A model generated the notes under the pieces. That model was not told the origin of the DNA and did not search any database. It was given only the letters and a program-made list of their open reading frames with translations. Below are positions 47,770 through 57,976 of a stretch of DNA of 64,000 nt, piece by piece. The DNA lies in contig NZ_LT992502.1 of the NCBI RefSeq assembly GCF_900324475.1, positions 3,968,001-4,032,000 on the forward strand, in the 5' to 3' direction. How positions within the stretch are numbered: position 1 is the stretch's first letter; the number at the start of each line of letters is the position of its first letter. The translations under genes and the position numbers were made by a program. Source of the stretch: Enterobacter bugandensis. Lineage in GTDB: Bacteria; Pseudomonadota; Gammaproteobacteria; Enterobacterales; Enterobacteriaceae.

Positions 47770-48398
47770 TTTTTCCACTCGTTTCGTAATGTCTGATAAT
47801 GCAGCTGCAGCCATTGCAGGGCGATGACAGACGCTGCGTTGTCGATTTTCCCCTCTTCTACCCACTGATAAGCCTGTTCCCGGCTCACCACATGAACCCG
47901 AATATCTTCGTTTTCATCAGCCAGACCGTGAATACCTTCTGCGGTCGTGGCGTCCACTTCGCCCACCATAATGGATAAGCGTTCGCTGGTGCCACCCGGA
48001 CTCGCCAGATAGCTCAACACCGGTTTTGTGCGGCCTACCACCAGCCCGGCCTCTTCCAGCGCCTCGCGACGGGCGACGTCTTCAACCGACTCGCCCTCTT
48101 CGATCATCCCTGCCACCATCTCCAGCAGCCACGGGCTTTCACTGGTGTCATACGCGGCAATGCGGATCTGCTCCACCAGCACGACTTCGTCACGCACTGG
48201 GTCAAAGGGTAGCAAGACAGCCGCATGCCCGCGCTCAAAAATTTCACGTCTGATTTCGCCGCTCATTTCACCGTTGAACAGGCGATGCCTGAAACGGTAA
48301 AGATCCATCGAAAAAAAACCGCTATAAAGCGTTTCTCGTGCAATAATTTCTACATCGTTTTTGGCGAATGTCACGGGCAACTTTTCTGGTTTTTGCAT
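47766..48398 (-). CDS. nudF: ADP-ribose pyrophosphatase NudF
   Basis: A 210-residue Nudix hydrolase that splits ADP-ribose to AMP and ribose 5-phosphate. The Nudix box is complete ([23 protein letters not shown] near residues 95-117). The N-terminal domain-swapping part and the [31 protein letters not shown] tail fit the family. It is the first gene of the run nudF-yqiB-cpdA-yqiA-parE and is divergent from tolC. Confidence 0.96.
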   Translation of the reverse strand: MQKPEKLPVTFAKNDVEIIARETLYSGFFSMDLYRFRHRLFNGEMSGEIRREIFERGHAAVLLPFDPVRDEVVLVEQIRIAAYDTSESPWLLEMVAGMIEEGESVEDVARREALEEAGLVVGRTKPVLSYLASPGGTSERLSIMVGEVDATTAEGIHGLADENEDIRVHVVSREQAYQWVEEGKIDNAASVIALQWLQLHYQTLRNEWKK

Positions 48399-48499
48399 GA
48401 GTCGAGTCCTGGTAGCAATGGTGATGAAATTGTGAATTTCAAGGCTGTTTGGCTGCCGTTTGTAAGGCTATATGGTAGATTGGTGCAAATTACCGCCAG

Positions 48500-48518
48500 A
48501 TGGCACGTAACGCCAACC
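48500..48518 (+). promoter_or_regulatory. mar/sox/rob box upstream of tolC
   Basis: ATGGCACGTAACGCCAACC matches 18 of 19 positions of the marbox consensus. A -10 element TAGAAT lies at 48540-48545. MarA, SoxS and Rob are known to activate tolC through such a site in enterics. Confidence 0.8.
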
Positions 48519-48602
48519 TTTTGGTGTGGATGATTCTGTTAGAATCGGCAATTATTTTTTAATTAGATCAGCGCTAATACTGCTTCACAACAAGGAATGC
48601 AA

Positions 48603-50081
48603 ATGAAGAAATTGCTCCCCATCCTTATCGGCCTGAGCCTGACGGGCTTCAGTGCAATGAGCCAGGCGGAAAACCTGTTACAGGTCTACCAGCAGGCACG
48701 TCTGGGCAACCCTGATTTACGTAAATCAGCGGCCGATCGTGATGCTGCGTTTGAAAAGATTAACGAAGCGCGTAGCCCACTGCTGCCGCAGTTAGGTTTA
48801 GGTGCAGATTATACCTACAGCAACGGTTTCCGCGACGCTAACGGCGTTAACTCCAATGCTACCAGCGCCTCACTGCAATTAACACAGACGCTGTTTGATA
48901 TGTCCAAATGGCGCGCCCTGACCCTGCAGGAAAAGAGCGCGGGCATCCAGGATGTGACCTATCAGACCGACCAGCAAACGCTGATCCTGAATACTGCCAC
49001 CGCGTACTTCAACGTGCTGAGCGCCATTGACGCGCTCTCCTACACCGAAGCGCAGAAACAGGCCATTTACCGTCAGTTAGATCAAACCACCCAGCGCTTC
49101 AACGTGGGTCTGGTGGCGATCACCGACGTGCAGAACGCCCGTTCACAGTACGACACCGTGCTGGCCAACGAAGTGACCGCGCGTAACAACCTCGACAACG
49201 CGCTGGAATCCCTGCGCCAGGTGACCGGGAATTACTATCCTGAGCTGGCTTCCCTGAACGTCGACAGCTTCAAAACGGATAAGCCGCAGGCCGTTAACGC
49301 CCTGCTGAAAGAGGCGGAAAACCGCAACCTGACGTTGCTGCAGGCGCGTCTGAGCCAGGACCTGGCCCGCGAGCAAATTCGTCAGGCGCAGGACGGCCAT
49401 CTGCCAACCCTGAGCCTGAGCGCGTCCACCGGCGTTTCTGACACGACCTACAGCGGCTCTAAAACCAATTCTGCCCAGTATGACGACAGCAATATGGGTC
49501 AGAACAAAGTGGGCCTGAGCTTCTCTCTGCCACTGTACCAGGGCGGTCAGGTCAACTCTCAGGTGAAACAGGCGCAGTACAACTTTGTTGGCGCGAGCGA
49601 GCAGTTGGAAAGCGCGCACCGCAACGTGGTGCAGACCGTGCGTTCGTCCTTCAACAACGTGAACGCGTCTATCAGTAGCATCAACGCCTATAAACAGGCC
49701 GTTGTGTCTGCACAGAGCTCCCTGGACGCGATGGAAGCCGGTTACTCCGTTGGTACCCGCACCATCGTTGACGTGCTGGACGCGACCACCACGCTCTACA
49801 ACGCGAAACAGCAGCTCTCCAGCGCACGTTATCAGTACCTGATTAACCAGCTGAACATTAAGCAGGCTCTGGGTACGCTGAACGAGCAAGACCTGCAGAT
49901 GCTGAACAGCGCGCTGGGCAAACCGGTCTCTACCTCGCCGGACAGCGTTGCGCCGGAGAACCCGGAGCAGGTTGCCGCCGTTGATAACTTCAACGCTAAC
50001 GGCAGCGCCCCTGCCGCACAGCCAGCGGCCGCGCGTAGCACGGCACCTGCAAGCAGCGGTTCTAACCCGTTCCGTAACTAA
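48603..50081 (+). CDS. tolC: TolC outer-membrane channel
   Basis: A 492-residue trimeric channel used by AcrAB and other tripartite pumps and by type I secretion. The signal peptide is [22 protein letters not shown]. Two internally repeated halves are seen, each with long helices and barrel strands ([19 protein letters not shown] in the first, [22 protein letters not shown] in the second). The usual C-terminus SNPFRN is present. I use ATG 48603, though an in-frame ATG at 48597 exists. A marbox lies upstream, and the repeat hairpin after the stop may terminate. Confidence 0.97.
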   Translation: MKKLLPILIGLSLTGFSAMSQAENLLQVYQQARLGNPDLRKSAADRDAAFEKINEARSPLLPQLGLGADYTYSNGFRDANGVNSNATSASLQLTQTLFDMSKWRALTLQEKSAGIQDVTYQTDQQTLILNTATAYFNVLSAIDALSYTEAQKQAIYRQLDQTTQRFNVGLVAITDVQNARSQYDTVLANEVTARNNLDNALESLRQVTGNYYPELASLNVDSFKTDKPQAVNALLKEAENRNLTLLQARLSQDLAREQIRQAQDGHLPTLSLSASTGVSDTTYSGSKTNSAQYDDSNMGQNKVGLSFSLPLYQGGQVNSQVKQAQYNFVGASEQLESAHRNVVQTVRSSFNNVNASISSINAYKQAVVSAQSSLDAMEAGYSVGTRTIVDVLDATTTLYNAKQQLSSARYQYLINQLNIKQALGTLNEQDLQMLNSALGKPVSTSPDSVAPENPEQVAAVDNFNANGSAPAAQPAAARSTAPASSGSNPFRN

Positions 50082-50092
50082 GAGTGTTATCA

Positions 50093-50117
50093 CGCCCTCT
50101 CTCACCGGGAGAGGGCG
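50093..50117 (+). terminator. repeat hairpin after tolC
   Basis: Nine-base arms CGCCCTCTC and GAGAGGGCG with a seven-base centre lie 11 bases after the tolC stop. There is no T-run. It belongs to the CCCTCTCCC repeat family and may protect or end the tolC mRNA. Confidence 0.6.
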
Positions 50118-50242
50118 CAGCTGAATCACACCCGAACGTAAGCCAACGTAAAGATCCCCCTGATTCCGCCCCTCTTCGCTTCATTTTCAACCACTCATCC
50201 ACTATCCTGAGCGTTATTACCACTGGGTCCTGGAAGACAAAC

Positions 50243-50908
50243 ATGAAACGGACAAAAACGATCAATCACGCGTCGTTCCGCAAAAGCTGGAACGCACGTC
50301 ATCTCACCCCTGTTGCGCTGGCAGTAACCGCGGTCTTTATGCTGGCAGGCTGTGAGAAAAACGACGAAACGGTTTCGCTGTATCAAAACGCGGACGACTG
50401 CTCCGCAGCAACCGGCCAGGCAGCAGAATGTAAAACCGCCTACACCAACGCCCTGAAAGAAGCGGAACGCACCGCGCCGAAATACGCCTCACGCGAAGAC
50501 TGCGTGGCGGAATTTGGTGAAGGACAGTGTCAGCAGACGCCAGCTCAGGCAGGTACTGCGCCGGAGAATCAGGCGCAGGCGCAGTCCAGCGGCAGCTTCT
50601 GGATGCCATTAATGGCAGGCTACATGATGGGCCGCCTGATGGGCGGCGGTGCGGGCTATCAGCAGCAACCGCTGTTTAGCTCGAAAAACCCGGCCAGCCC
50701 GGCTTATGGTCAATATACCGATGCCAGCGGCAAAGGCTATGGCGCAGCGACCCCGGGCCGCACCGTGACCGTCCCGAAAACCGCGATGGCACCGAAGCCT
50801 GCGACCACCAGCACCATCACCCGCGGTGGGTTCGGTGAGTCTGTGGCGAAACAGACCAGCATGCAGCGTAGTGCAACAGGCACTTCCACTCGCTCAATGG
50901 GCGGCTGA
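50243..50908 (+). CDS. ygiB: YgiB, DUF1190 lipoprotein-like protein
   Basis: A 221-residue protein of the DUF1190/UPF0441 family. After a basic N-terminus and a hydrophobic stretch comes LAGCEKN, a lipobox, so it is probably a lipoprotein. The mature part has cysteine-containing repeats ([22 protein letters not shown] and [16 protein letters not shown]) and a Gly/Ser/Thr-rich C-terminus. I use ATG 50243 as in E. coli; the frame stays open upstream. It is followed after two bases by ygiC. In relatives the tolC-ygiBC genes can be co-transcribed, and function is unknown. Confidence 0.92.
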   Translation: MKRTKTINHASFRKSWNARHLTPVALAVTAVFMLAGCEKNDETVSLYQNADDCSAATGQAAECKTAYTNALKEAERTAPKYASREDCVAEFGEGQCQQTPAQAGTAPENQAQAQSSGSFWMPLMAGYMMGRLMGGGAGYQQQPLFSSKNPASPAYGQYTDASGKGYGAATPGRTVTVPKTAMAPKPATTSTITRGGFGESVAKQTSMQRSATGTSTRSMGG

Positions 50909-50910
50909 TC

Positions 50911-52071
50911 ATGGAACGAGTCGGTATTACCGAGCGCCCGGACTGGCGCGAAAAAGCCACTGAATACGGTTTTAACTTCCACACCATGTACGGCGAACCG
51001 TACTGGTGTGAAGATGCTTACTACAAACTGACGCTCGACCAGGTGGAAAAACTGGAAGAGGTGACGGCCGAGCTGCACCAGATGTGCCTGAAGGTGGTGG
51101 ATAAAGTCATCGACAGTGACGAGCTGATGACTAAATTCCGTATTCCGAAGCACACCTGGAGTTTCGTCCGTCAGTCGTGGAAAACGAATCAGCCTTCGCT
51201 TTACTCTCGCCTCGATCTGGCGTGGGATGGCGTGGGTGAGCCGAAGCTTTTAGAAAACAACGCGGATACGCCGACCTCTCTTTACGAAGCGGCATTCTTC
51301 CAGTGGATTTGGCTGGAAGATCAGATGAACGCCGGAAACCTGCCGGAAGGTAGCGACCAGTTCAACAGCCTGCAGGAAAAGCTGATTGAGCGTTTCGCCG
51401 AACTGCGGGAGCAGTTTGGCTTCAATCTGCTGCATCTTGCCTGCTGTCGCGACACGGAGGAAGACAGGGGCACGGTTCAGTATCTGCAGGACTGCGCGGC
51501 CGAAGCGGAAGTGGCGACTGAATTCCTCTATATCGAGGATATCGGCCTGGGGGAAAAAGGTCAGTTTACGGATATGCAGGATCAGGTGATCAGCAACCTG
51601 TTCAAGCTCTATCCGTGGGAATACATGCTGCGTGAAATGTTCTCCACCAAGCTGGAAGACGCGGGCGTGCGCTGGCTGGAACCGGCGTGGAAGAGCATTA
51701 TCTCCAATAAAGCCCTGCTGCCGATGCTGTGGGAGATGTTCCCGAACCACCCTAACCTGTTGCCAGCTTACTTTGCCGAAGATGAGTTCCCGCCGATGGA
51801 GAAATACGTCGTTAAGCCTATCTTTTCCCGCGAAGGCGCGAACGTCTCCATTATCGAAAACGGTAAAACGCTGGAAGCGGTTGAAGGGCCATACGGTGAA
51901 GAAGGGATGATCGTCCAGGAGTTTTATCAACTTCCGAAATTTGGCGACAGCTATACGCTGATCGGCAGCTGGCTTATTAACGATCAACCTGCCGGGATTG
52001 GTATTCGCGAAGATCGCGCGTTGATTACGCAGGATCTGTCACGGTTCTATCCGCATATTTTTGTTGAATAA
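50911..52071 (+). CDS. ygiC: YgiC, glutathionylspermidine synthase-like ATP-grasp protein
   Basis: A 386-residue ATP-grasp protein related to the synthetase domain of glutathionylspermidine synthase (Gsp). Conserved stretches are [43 protein letters not shown] (ATP-grasp lysine and glycine loop) and [19 protein letters not shown]. It lacks the amidase half. The ATG comes two bases after the ygiB stop, so the two are translated together. It is presumed to form an amide bond with glutathione or a polyamine, but the product is unproven. Confidence 0.93.
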   Translation: MERVGITERPDWREKATEYGFNFHTMYGEPYWCEDAYYKLTLDQVEKLEEVTAELHQMCLKVVDKVIDSDELMTKFRIPKHTWSFVRQSWKTNQPSLYSRLDLAWDGVGEPKLLENNADTPTSLYEAAFFQWIWLEDQMNAGNLPEGSDQFNSLQEKLIERFAELREQFGFNLLHLACCRDTEEDRGTVQYLQDCAAEAEVATEFLYIEDIGLGEKGQFTDMQDQVISNLFKLYPWEYMLREMFSTKLEDAGVRWLEPAWKSIISNKALLPMLWEMFPNHPNLLPAYFAEDEFPPMEKYVVKPIFSREGANVSIIENGKTLEAVEGPYGEEGMIVQEFYQLPKFGDSYTLIGSWLINDQPAGIGIREDRALITQDLSRFYPHIFVE

Positions 52072-52076
52072 AACTT

Positions 52077-52104
52077 GCCCGGTGGCGCTACGCTTACCGG
52101 GCAT
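52077..52104. repeat. REP-like palindrome between ygiC and ygiD
   Basis: TGCCCGGTGGCG, TACGC and TTACCGGGCA form a REP unit between convergent genes and probably give a shared transcript end. Confidence 0.8.
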
Positions 52105-52108
52105 GTTT

Positions 52109-52897
52109 TTACCCCACCTGCACCGACAGCATACTCAAACTGCCCATCTCAATGCCGTCAACCGGAATGGTAACCGGCTCCTGACCGTCCCATGCACCTA
52201 ACACATACAGCAGCGGCAGGAAGTGCTCCGGCGTCGGGTTAGAGAGCGAACCGCCTTCGTGATCCAGATAGTTCACTAACGGATGCTTCTCAACCGGGCC
52301 TTGCCAGGTCAGGTTCGCTTTGACGTAAGCGTTAAAAGCGCTCGCCCACGGGTATGGCGTGTTCTCACCGTGCCAGCGCGCCGTACGCAGGTTATGCACC
52401 ACGTTGCCGCTTGCCACCAGCATGATGCCCTCATCACGCAGGGTCGCCAGTTTGCGGCCCATTTCCAGATGCCAGGCCGCCGGTTTAGTGCTGTCGATGC
52501 TTAACTGCACCATCGGAATATCTGCATCAGGGTACATCTTAATCAGCACGCCCCACGAGCCGTGGTCAAATCCCCAGGCTTCTTTATCCAGCGCCACTGG
52601 AACAGGTGCGAGCAACTCTACCAGCCGCTGTGCCAGCGCAGGCGAGCCGGGAGCCGGATAATGCGTATCATACAGCGCCTGCGGGAAGCCGCCGAAATCA
52701 TGAATGGTTTTAGGCGCTTCCATGGCCGTCACGCCGGTACCACGGGTAAACCAGTGCGCAGACACCACCACAATCGCCTTCGGACGCGGCAATGTCTCCC
52801 CCAGATGACGCCAGGCGCGGGTATAAACGTTGTCTTCCAGAACGTTCATTGGGCTGCCGTGGCCTAAAAACAGTGCAGGCATACGAGAAGAAGACAT
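52109..52897 (-). CDS. ygiD: YgiD, 4,5-DOPA-extradiol-dioxygenase-like protein
   Basis: A 262-residue member of the LigB-type extradiol dioxygenase superfamily (DODA type). Zinc or iron ligands are the histidines of FLGHGSPMN, VVSAHWFT and GNVVHNLR. E. coli YgiD cleaves DOPA to form betalamic-type products with low activity. It lies between ygiC (convergent) and zupT (divergent, 130 bases away). Confidence 0.94.
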   Translation of the reverse strand: MSSSRMPALFLGHGSPMNVLEDNVYTRAWRHLGETLPRPKAIVVVSAHWFTRGTGVTAMEAPKTIHDFGGFPQALYDTHYPAPGSPALAQRLVELLAPVPVALDKEAWGFDHGSWGVLIKMYPDADIPMVQLSIDSTKPAAWHLEMGRKLATLRDEGIMLVASGNVVHNLRTARWHGENTPYPWASAFNAYVKANLTWQGPVEKHPLVNYLDHEGGSLSNPTPEHFLPLLYVLGAWDGQEPVTIPVDGIEMGSLSMLSVQVG

Positions 52898-53027
52898 GGT
52901 GGTATCCTTAGAGAAGGTGTCAATTTGATGGTTCTACATTACGCGCATTCAGGTGAAGATAAACGCAGATAACCGTGAAGATCATCATCAGGAAATTTGA
53001 ACGTAAGATATCCCTTAAGGAGAGTGC

Positions 53028-53801
53028 ATGTCAGTACCCTTAATTTTGACCGTGCTTGCGGGTGCCGCGACCTTTATCGGTGCGTTCCTCGGCGTGCTCG
53101 GGCAAAAACCGTCTAATCGTCTTCTGGCGTTCTCGCTGGGCTTCGCCGCTGGGATCATGCTGCTTATCTCGCTGATGGAGATGCTGCCAGCAGCGCTTCA
53201 CACCGAGGGAATGTCTCCGGTTCTGGGCTACGGCATGTTCATCGTTGGTCTGCTGGGCTATTTTGCGCTCGACCGCATGCTGCCCCACGCCCACCCTCAG
53301 GATTTGATGCAAAAAAGCGTTACTCCAATCCCCGGCAACATCAAGCGCACGGCGATCCTGCTGACGCTGGGTATCAGCCTGCACAACTTCCCGGAAGGTG
53401 TCGCCACGTATGTCACGGCCAGCAGCAATCTGGAAATGGGATTTGGTGTCGCGCTGGCGGTAGCCTTACACAATATTCCTGAAGGACTTGCAGTGGCCGG
53501 GCCGGTTTATGCCGCAACGGGTTCAAAACGTACTGCCGTCTTCTGGGCGGGGATTTCCGGGATGGCCGAAATTCTCGGCGGTGTGCTGGCGTGGCTGATC
53601 CTTGGAAGCCTCGTCTCCCCTGTCGTGATGGCGGCGATTATGGCTGCCGTGGCCGGGATTATGGTTGCGCTCTCCGTAGATGAGCTGATGCCGCTGGCGA
53701 AAGAGATCGATCCTAACAATAATCCCAGCTACGGCGTGCTGTGCGGCATGTCGGTGATGGGGTTAAGCCTGGTGCTGCTGCAAACGGCAGGTATAGGCTG
53801 A
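53028..53801 (+). CDS. zupT: ZupT, divalent metal uptake permease (ZIP family)
   Basis: A 257-residue ZIP-family transporter for zinc, iron and other divalent metals. Eight hydrophobic segments are seen. The metal-binding helices are [12 protein letters not shown] and [16 protein letters not shown], with the intracellular His-containing loop MLPHAHPQD. The ATG has AAGGAGAGTGC upstream. In E. coli ribB follows. Here a fimbrial operon comes between the two. Confidence 0.96.
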   Translation: MSVPLILTVLAGAATFIGAFLGVLGQKPSNRLLAFSLGFAAGIMLLISLMEMLPAALHTEGMSPVLGYGMFIVGLLGYFALDRMLPHAHPQDLMQKSVTPIPGNIKRTAILLTLGISLHNFPEGVATYVTASSNLEMGFGVALAVALHNIPEGLAVAGPVYAATGSKRTAVFWAGISGMAEILGGVLAWLILGSLVSPVVMAAIMAAVAGIMVALSVDELMPLAKEIDPNNNPSYGVLCGMSVMGLSLVLLQTAGIG

Positions 53802-53807
53802 CACGGA

Positions 53808-53827
53808 TGCCCTCATCGATGAGGGCA
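53808..53827 (+). terminator. palindromic hairpin after zupT
   Basis: TGCCCTCATC and GATGAGGGCA form a perfect palindrome just after the zupT stop and are followed by ATTCTTTG. It is likely the zupT terminator. Confidence 0.7.
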
Positions 53828-54132
53828 ATTCTTTGATGCGCCCCAGCGCAGCCGTTGCATTTTACACTGTCTGCGGCTCTGTATTTACAATTGGAAATCA
53901 AGAGTTTTTATGAATATTTTAATCGCAATATTTCCCAATTAAATTGCGCTTAAAAAGCCGCTGCTGCATGAAATATTAATCGGTTACGATAATAATAAAT
54001 TATATATTAACCTCCTCTAAAAATATCTTTAAGCCTCATTAATCGTAAAAGCCGCCCTCAACCCGTTATACTTTGCGAGTATTCTGAAAATTAATATTCA
54101 GATTATGAATTCAATTGAAAAAGGATATTTTC
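53828..54132. other. AT-rich promoter region of the fimbrial operon
   Basis: This 305-base gap is strongly AT-rich and contains no gene I can support. TATACT (54067-54072) could be a -10 element without a clear -35 element. An inverted repeat TCTGAA and TTCAGA (54083-54088, 54097-54102) lies about 30 bases before the fimbrial start. No site-specific recombinase gene is nearby, so I see no support for an invertible switch. Confidence 0.45.
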
Positions 54133-54693
54133 ATGTATATGGGTAAAAAAGTATTGTTAGCGGTTGCGATGGCTGCCATCGTTTCGGGTTCTGCTTTTGC
54201 TGATGACCAGGGTTCCGGCAAAATCAAATTCAAAGGCGTGGTCATTGATGCACCGTGCAGCATTGCACCAGACAGCGTTGATAAAGAAGTGGACCTGGGT
54301 GAAGTTACCACTGCCGTGATCAACGCTAACAAAAAGTCTACCGCTGTTCCGGTTGATATCAATCTGGAGAACTGCCAGCTTGACGATCCGGCGGACGAAA
54401 CGGATACGCCAGTGACCAAAGTTGACGTGACCTTCACCAGCGCAGCAACTGACGCTACTGACACCAGCCTGATGAGCAACACCTATGCAAGCGGTGCTCA
54501 GAACGTCGGTGTTCGTCTGCTGGACAACAACGAAGCCAACATCACCCTGGGTTCGGCTCAAACGGTCGATCTGCTGGCGGGTTCCACCACTCAGACTCTG
54601 CACTTCAAAGCATTAATGGAAGTTGCTCAGGGTAAAACTGCCACAGCGGGTCAGGTTGAAGCGACTGCCAACTATGTGCTGATGTACAAATAA
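54133..54693 (+). CDS. fimbrial major subunit (YgiL-like pilin)
   Basis: A 186-residue type 1-family pilin. The signal peptide is cleaved after SAFA. The mature chain has the disulfide pair in IDAPCSIAPDSV and INLENCQLDD, the C-terminal penultimate-tyrosine-type ending ANYVLMYK, and an alanine/threonine-rich body. The ATG at 54133 has AAGGA seven bases upstream, which supports it over an in-frame TTG at 54115. It is the first gene of the chaperone-usher operon and resembles E. coli YgiL. A transfer origin is possible given the AT-rich flank. Confidence 0.92.
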   Translation: MYMGKKVLLAVAMAAIVSGSAFADDQGSGKIKFKGVVIDAPCSIAPDSVDKEVDLGEVTTAVINANKKSTAVPVDINLENCQLDDPADETDTPVTKVDVTFTSAATDATDTSLMSNTYASGAQNVGVRLLDNNEANITLGSAQTVDLLAGSTTQTLHFKALMEVAQGKTATAGQVEATANYVLMYK

Positions 54694-54763
54694 GGCAATG
54701 CATCACGATAAAACCGGCTGGCATTATTTGCCAGCCGGTATGTGATATTATTTTGGTAACAGG

Positions 54764-57205
54764 ATGATGACATATAAATTACAATCTAAAATCATCATTG
54801 CGTCCCTGTTAATGACGAAGATTGCCTCTGCCACCGAGTTTAATATCAATGCCATTGATAAAGACCAGCGGAGCAGCGTTGACCTCTCCCTTTTTAAAAA
54901 TGAAATAGCGGTTACCCCTGGCAGCTATTTTGTTACCGTATCAATTAACGACACACCGCTGGCTAACGGCTGGCAGCTTAGCTGGAAAGAGGTAAATAAT
55001 ACGGTACAGGTGTGTATTCCTCCTGAACTGGCGGATACGTTTGCCCTGAAAGAGGAAGTCCGCGACGCCTTACCCGAAAAAGAAGGATGCGTCGACTTTT
55101 CCTCCAGACCGGATATCACCTTTAATTTTGAACAAGCGACCCAGACGCTGAAGGTCACCGTACCCCAGGCATGGTTGCAGTACCGCGCCGCCGACTGGAT
55201 GCCACCCGCAACGTGGGACAATGGCGTACCGGGCGTGATTCTGGATTACAACCTGTTCGCCAGCCACTATCAGCCCAGCGACGGCAGCAGCACCAACAAC
55301 GCCAACACCTATGGCACGGCGGGCGCGAATATGGGCGCATGGCGCCTGCGCAGTGATTATCAGTACAGCCAAACGCATACCGATGCAGGTTCGGATCATG
55401 ACGGACGCTTTTCGCGCGTCTACATGTTCCGCCCTCTTCCTTCGCTTGGTGCTAAGCTGACGCTGGGTGAAACGGACTTCCAGTCCTCAATCTTTGACGC
55501 TTTTACCTATACCGGCGCCTCCCTGATCAGCGATGAGCGCATGCTCCCCTGGTCGCTGCGTGGCTATGCGCCACAAATTACCGGTATCGCGCAAACCAAC
55601 GCGACCGTCACCGTCAGCCTGTCCGATCGCGTAATTTATCAAAGCAAAGTCCCGCCTGGCCCCTTTGTTATTCAGGATCTTAACCAGTCCGTTCAGGGAA
55701 CGCTGGACGTAAAAGTGACGGAGGAAGACGGGCGCGTCAGCACCTTCCAGGTCTCGGCGGAATCGGTGCCTTTTTTAACGCGTAAAGGGCAGGTTCGCTA
55801 CAAGCTGGCGGCGGGTAAAGCGCGTAAAGACGCCTCTCATGACGTCGAAGACACCGGTTTTATGAGCGGTGAATTCTCATGGGGAATGCTGTCAAACACC
55901 TCGCTCTATGGCGGGACGCTTGCCGACGGGGATCATTACCGTTCCATTGCCGCCGGGGTCGGGCAAAATATGGCGCATCTGGGTGCCCTCTCTTTTGACG
56001 TCACGCAGGCCACCAGCCAGCTCCCCTTCCAGGATAGCCAGACGGGTTACAGCTACCGTTTTAACTACAGTAAGCGTTTCGATACCACCGGCAGCCAGCT
56101 TACGCTTGCCAGCTACCGCTACTCCGATCGGAAATTCCTGAGCTATGCCCGCTTCCTTGATTATGACGACAACGATCGTCAGACAGAAAAGCAGACGCTG
56201 AGCGTAACCGCCAGCCAGTACATCAGCTCGTTATCGCTCAACCTCTACGTCAACGTACTGCGTCAGACCTGGTGGAACGAAGCCCCGTCCACGACCGGAA
56301 GCATTACCGCAGGCTATAACTTTGATCTGGGGCGCTGGAAAAACCTCGGCGTCACCCTCTCCTGGAGCAAGACGCATTACGAAGATGAAGACGACGATAC
56401 GCAGTTTTATCTTTCCCTGAGCGTACCGATCGATCCGGATCATCGCCTCAGTTACGATCTGCACAACAGCGATAGCCTGAGCCAAAATGTCTCCTGGTAC
56501 GACACGTCCGATCGCAATAATACCTGGGGCGTCTCCGCGGGGACGGAGAGTGAACACGCGGACGCGGGCGCACAGATGAGCGGCAACTATCAGCATTATT
56601 CACCGTTTGGCGATCTGAATATCTCCGGAAGTTATAAAGCTGATGAATATAACTCCCTGAGCGCCAGCTGGAATGGCTCGTTTACCTCAACGGCCAAAGG
56701 CGCGGCGCTGCACCGTCGCAGCTACGGAAACGAACCGCGCGTGATGGTCAGCACCGACGGCGTCGGCAACATTCCGCTGAACATGTCGCGGGATGAAACC
56801 AACCGCTTTGGTATCGGCGTTTTACCGTCGGTTTCCAGTTACTCTCCCGCCAGCGTACAGGTCAATCTGGATAACCTGCCTGACGGCGTCGATGTGGACA
56901 ACCGCATCACGACCACCACCTGGACCGAGGGGGCGATTGGCTACCGCCAGATTGCCACGCGCGCTGGCAACGATATTGCCGGCATTATCCGTACGCCAGC
57001 CGGCACTCCGCCGCTGGGCGCGATTGTTCACCTGCTGGAAAGTGACCAGCAAATCGGCATGGTCGCCGACGAAGGCCACGTCTGGCTGGGAGCAGTCGAG
57101 CCTGAACAACAATTCCGGGTAACGTGGGGTGACAATCAGCAGTGTCGCTTCTCGCTGCCTTCACACCTTGAAAACAGTATGCAGTTGATACTGCCATGCC
57201 AGTAA
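54764..57205 (+). CDS. fimbrial outer-membrane usher
   Basis: An 813-residue usher of the FimD/PapC family that assembles and anchors the pilus. The signal peptide is followed by the N-terminal chaperone-binding domain, including VSINDTPLANGWQLSWKE. The 24-strand barrel follows, with the plug-domain region around LPWSLRGYAPQITGIAQTNATVTVSLSDRVIYQ. The C-terminal domains end in EQQFRVTWGDNQQC and a conserved cysteine pair near LILPCQ. It lies 70 bases after the pilin gene and seven bases before the chaperone gene. It corresponds to YqiG in the E. coli cluster. Confidence 0.94.
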   Translation: MMTYKLQSKIIIASLLMTKIASATEFNINAIDKDQRSSVDLSLFKNEIAVTPGSYFVTVSINDTPLANGWQLSWKEVNNTVQVCIPPELADTFALKEEVRDALPEKEGCVDFSSRPDITFNFEQATQTLKVTVPQAWLQYRAADWMPPATWDNGVPGVILDYNLFASHYQPSDGSSTNNANTYGTAGANMGAWRLRSDYQYSQTHTDAGSDHDGRFSRVYMFRPLPSLGAKLTLGETDFQSSIFDAFTYTGASLISDERMLPWSLRGYAPQITGIAQTNATVTVSLSDRVIYQSKVPPGPFVIQDLNQSVQGTLDVKVTEEDGRVSTFQVSAESVPFLTRKGQVRYKLAAGKARKDASHDVEDTGFMSGEFSWGMLSNTSLYGGTLADGDHYRSIAAGVGQNMAHLGALSFDVTQATSQLPFQDSQTGYSYRFNYSKRFDTTGSQLTLASYRYSDRKFLSYARFLDYDDNDRQTEKQTLSVTASQYISSLSLNLYVNVLRQTWWNEAPSTTGSITAGYNFDLGRWKNLGVTLSWSKTHYEDEDDDTQFYLSLSVPIDPDHRLSYDLHNSDSLSQNVSWYDTSDRNNTWGVSAGTESEHADAGAQMSGNYQHYSPFGDLNISGSYKADEYNSLSASWNGSFTSTAKGAALHRRSYGNEPRVMVSTDGVGNIPLNMSRDETNRFGIGVLPSVSSYSPASVQVNLDNLPDGVDVDNRITTTTWTEGAIGYRQIATRAGNDIAGIIRTPAGTPPLGAIVHLLESDQQIGMVADEGHVWLGAVEPEQQFRVTWGDNQQCRFSLPSHLENSMQLILPCQ

Positions 57206-57211
57206 GAAACC

Positions 57212-57976
57212 ATGATGAAACTGACCTCATTCACTAGCCTGTGCCTGATGTTAATCGGCACCGCATTTACCACCCACGCCGCCGTTAACCTGGACCGCAC
57301 CCGCATTGTGTTTCCGGAAAGCGATAAGGCCAGCAGCCTCAAGATTGATAACCAGAGCAAAACGTTGCCTTATCTGGCGCTCTCCTGGATAGAAGATGAA
57401 AACGGACGCAAGGAGGACAGCCATTTTATGGCGCTTCCGCCGATTCAACGTCTTGAAGCGGGCGCCTCGTCTCAGGTCCGGATTGTGAAGCAGGCCGCGA
57501 CCGCCCGGTTGCCGAAAGACCGGGAATCGCTGTTTTATTTCAACCTGCGCGAGGTGCCGCCGAAAAGTTCCAGCGCGAGCGAGGAACGCAGCGTCATGCA
57601 GGTCGCGATGCAGAGCAGGATCAAACTGTTCTGGCGTCCCAAAGCGATCGCCAAAAAGGCAGGCGATCAGGCAGAAATGCGTATGGAAGTCACCGCAAAC
57701 GCGAAAGGGCTCACCGTGCATAACCCTACGCCTTATTACATCACGCTGGCGTGGCTGAGCAAAAATGCGAAAACCATGCTGCCCGGTTTTGACAGCCTGA
57801 TGATCGCCCCGTTTGCGACGGCGACAACCTCTACCGGTGACTATCATGGCAACTACTACAGCATTGGCTACATTGATGATTACGGTGCGCTGAAAAAGGT
57901 CGACGCGCAATGTTCAGGTACGGCGAAATGTACGCTCAGCGAGCATAAGGTCGATAAAGATGCGCAAGCTCGCTAA
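57212..57976 (+). CDS. periplasmic fimbrial chaperone (PapD family)
   Basis: A 254-residue chaperone with a signal peptide ending near THAA. The first immunoglobulin-like domain has [24 protein letters not shown] and the usual subunit-binding basic residues. The family signature is [15 protein letters not shown], and the second domain contains [16 protein letters not shown]. It donates a beta strand to pilins in the periplasm. The gene overlaps the following adhesin gene by 17 bases. It corresponds to YqiH of E. coli. Confidence 0.94.
   Translation: MMKLTSFTSLCLMLIGTAFTTHAAVNLDRTRIVFPESDKASSLKIDNQSKTLPYLALSWIEDENGRKEDSHFMALPPIQRLEAGASSQVRIVKQAATARLPKDRESLFYFNLREVPPKSSSASEERSVMQVAMQSRIKLFWRPKAIAKKAGDQAEMRMEVTANAKGLTVHNPTPYYITLAWLSKNAKTMLPGFDSLMIAPFATATTSTGDYHGNYYSIGYIDDYGALKKVDAQCSGTAKCTLSEHKVDKDAQAR

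Noticed and set aside
49143..50129. Open frame of 328 codons opposite tolC
   Set aside because: It is antisense to tolC, rich in Arg, Val and Gln, with no motif and no ribosome site.
53828..54132. Invertible promoter switch before the fimbrial pilin
   Set aside because: No pair of inverted repeats long enough for a recombinase switch and no fimB/fimE-like gene in the window. Only a six-base inverted repeat was found.
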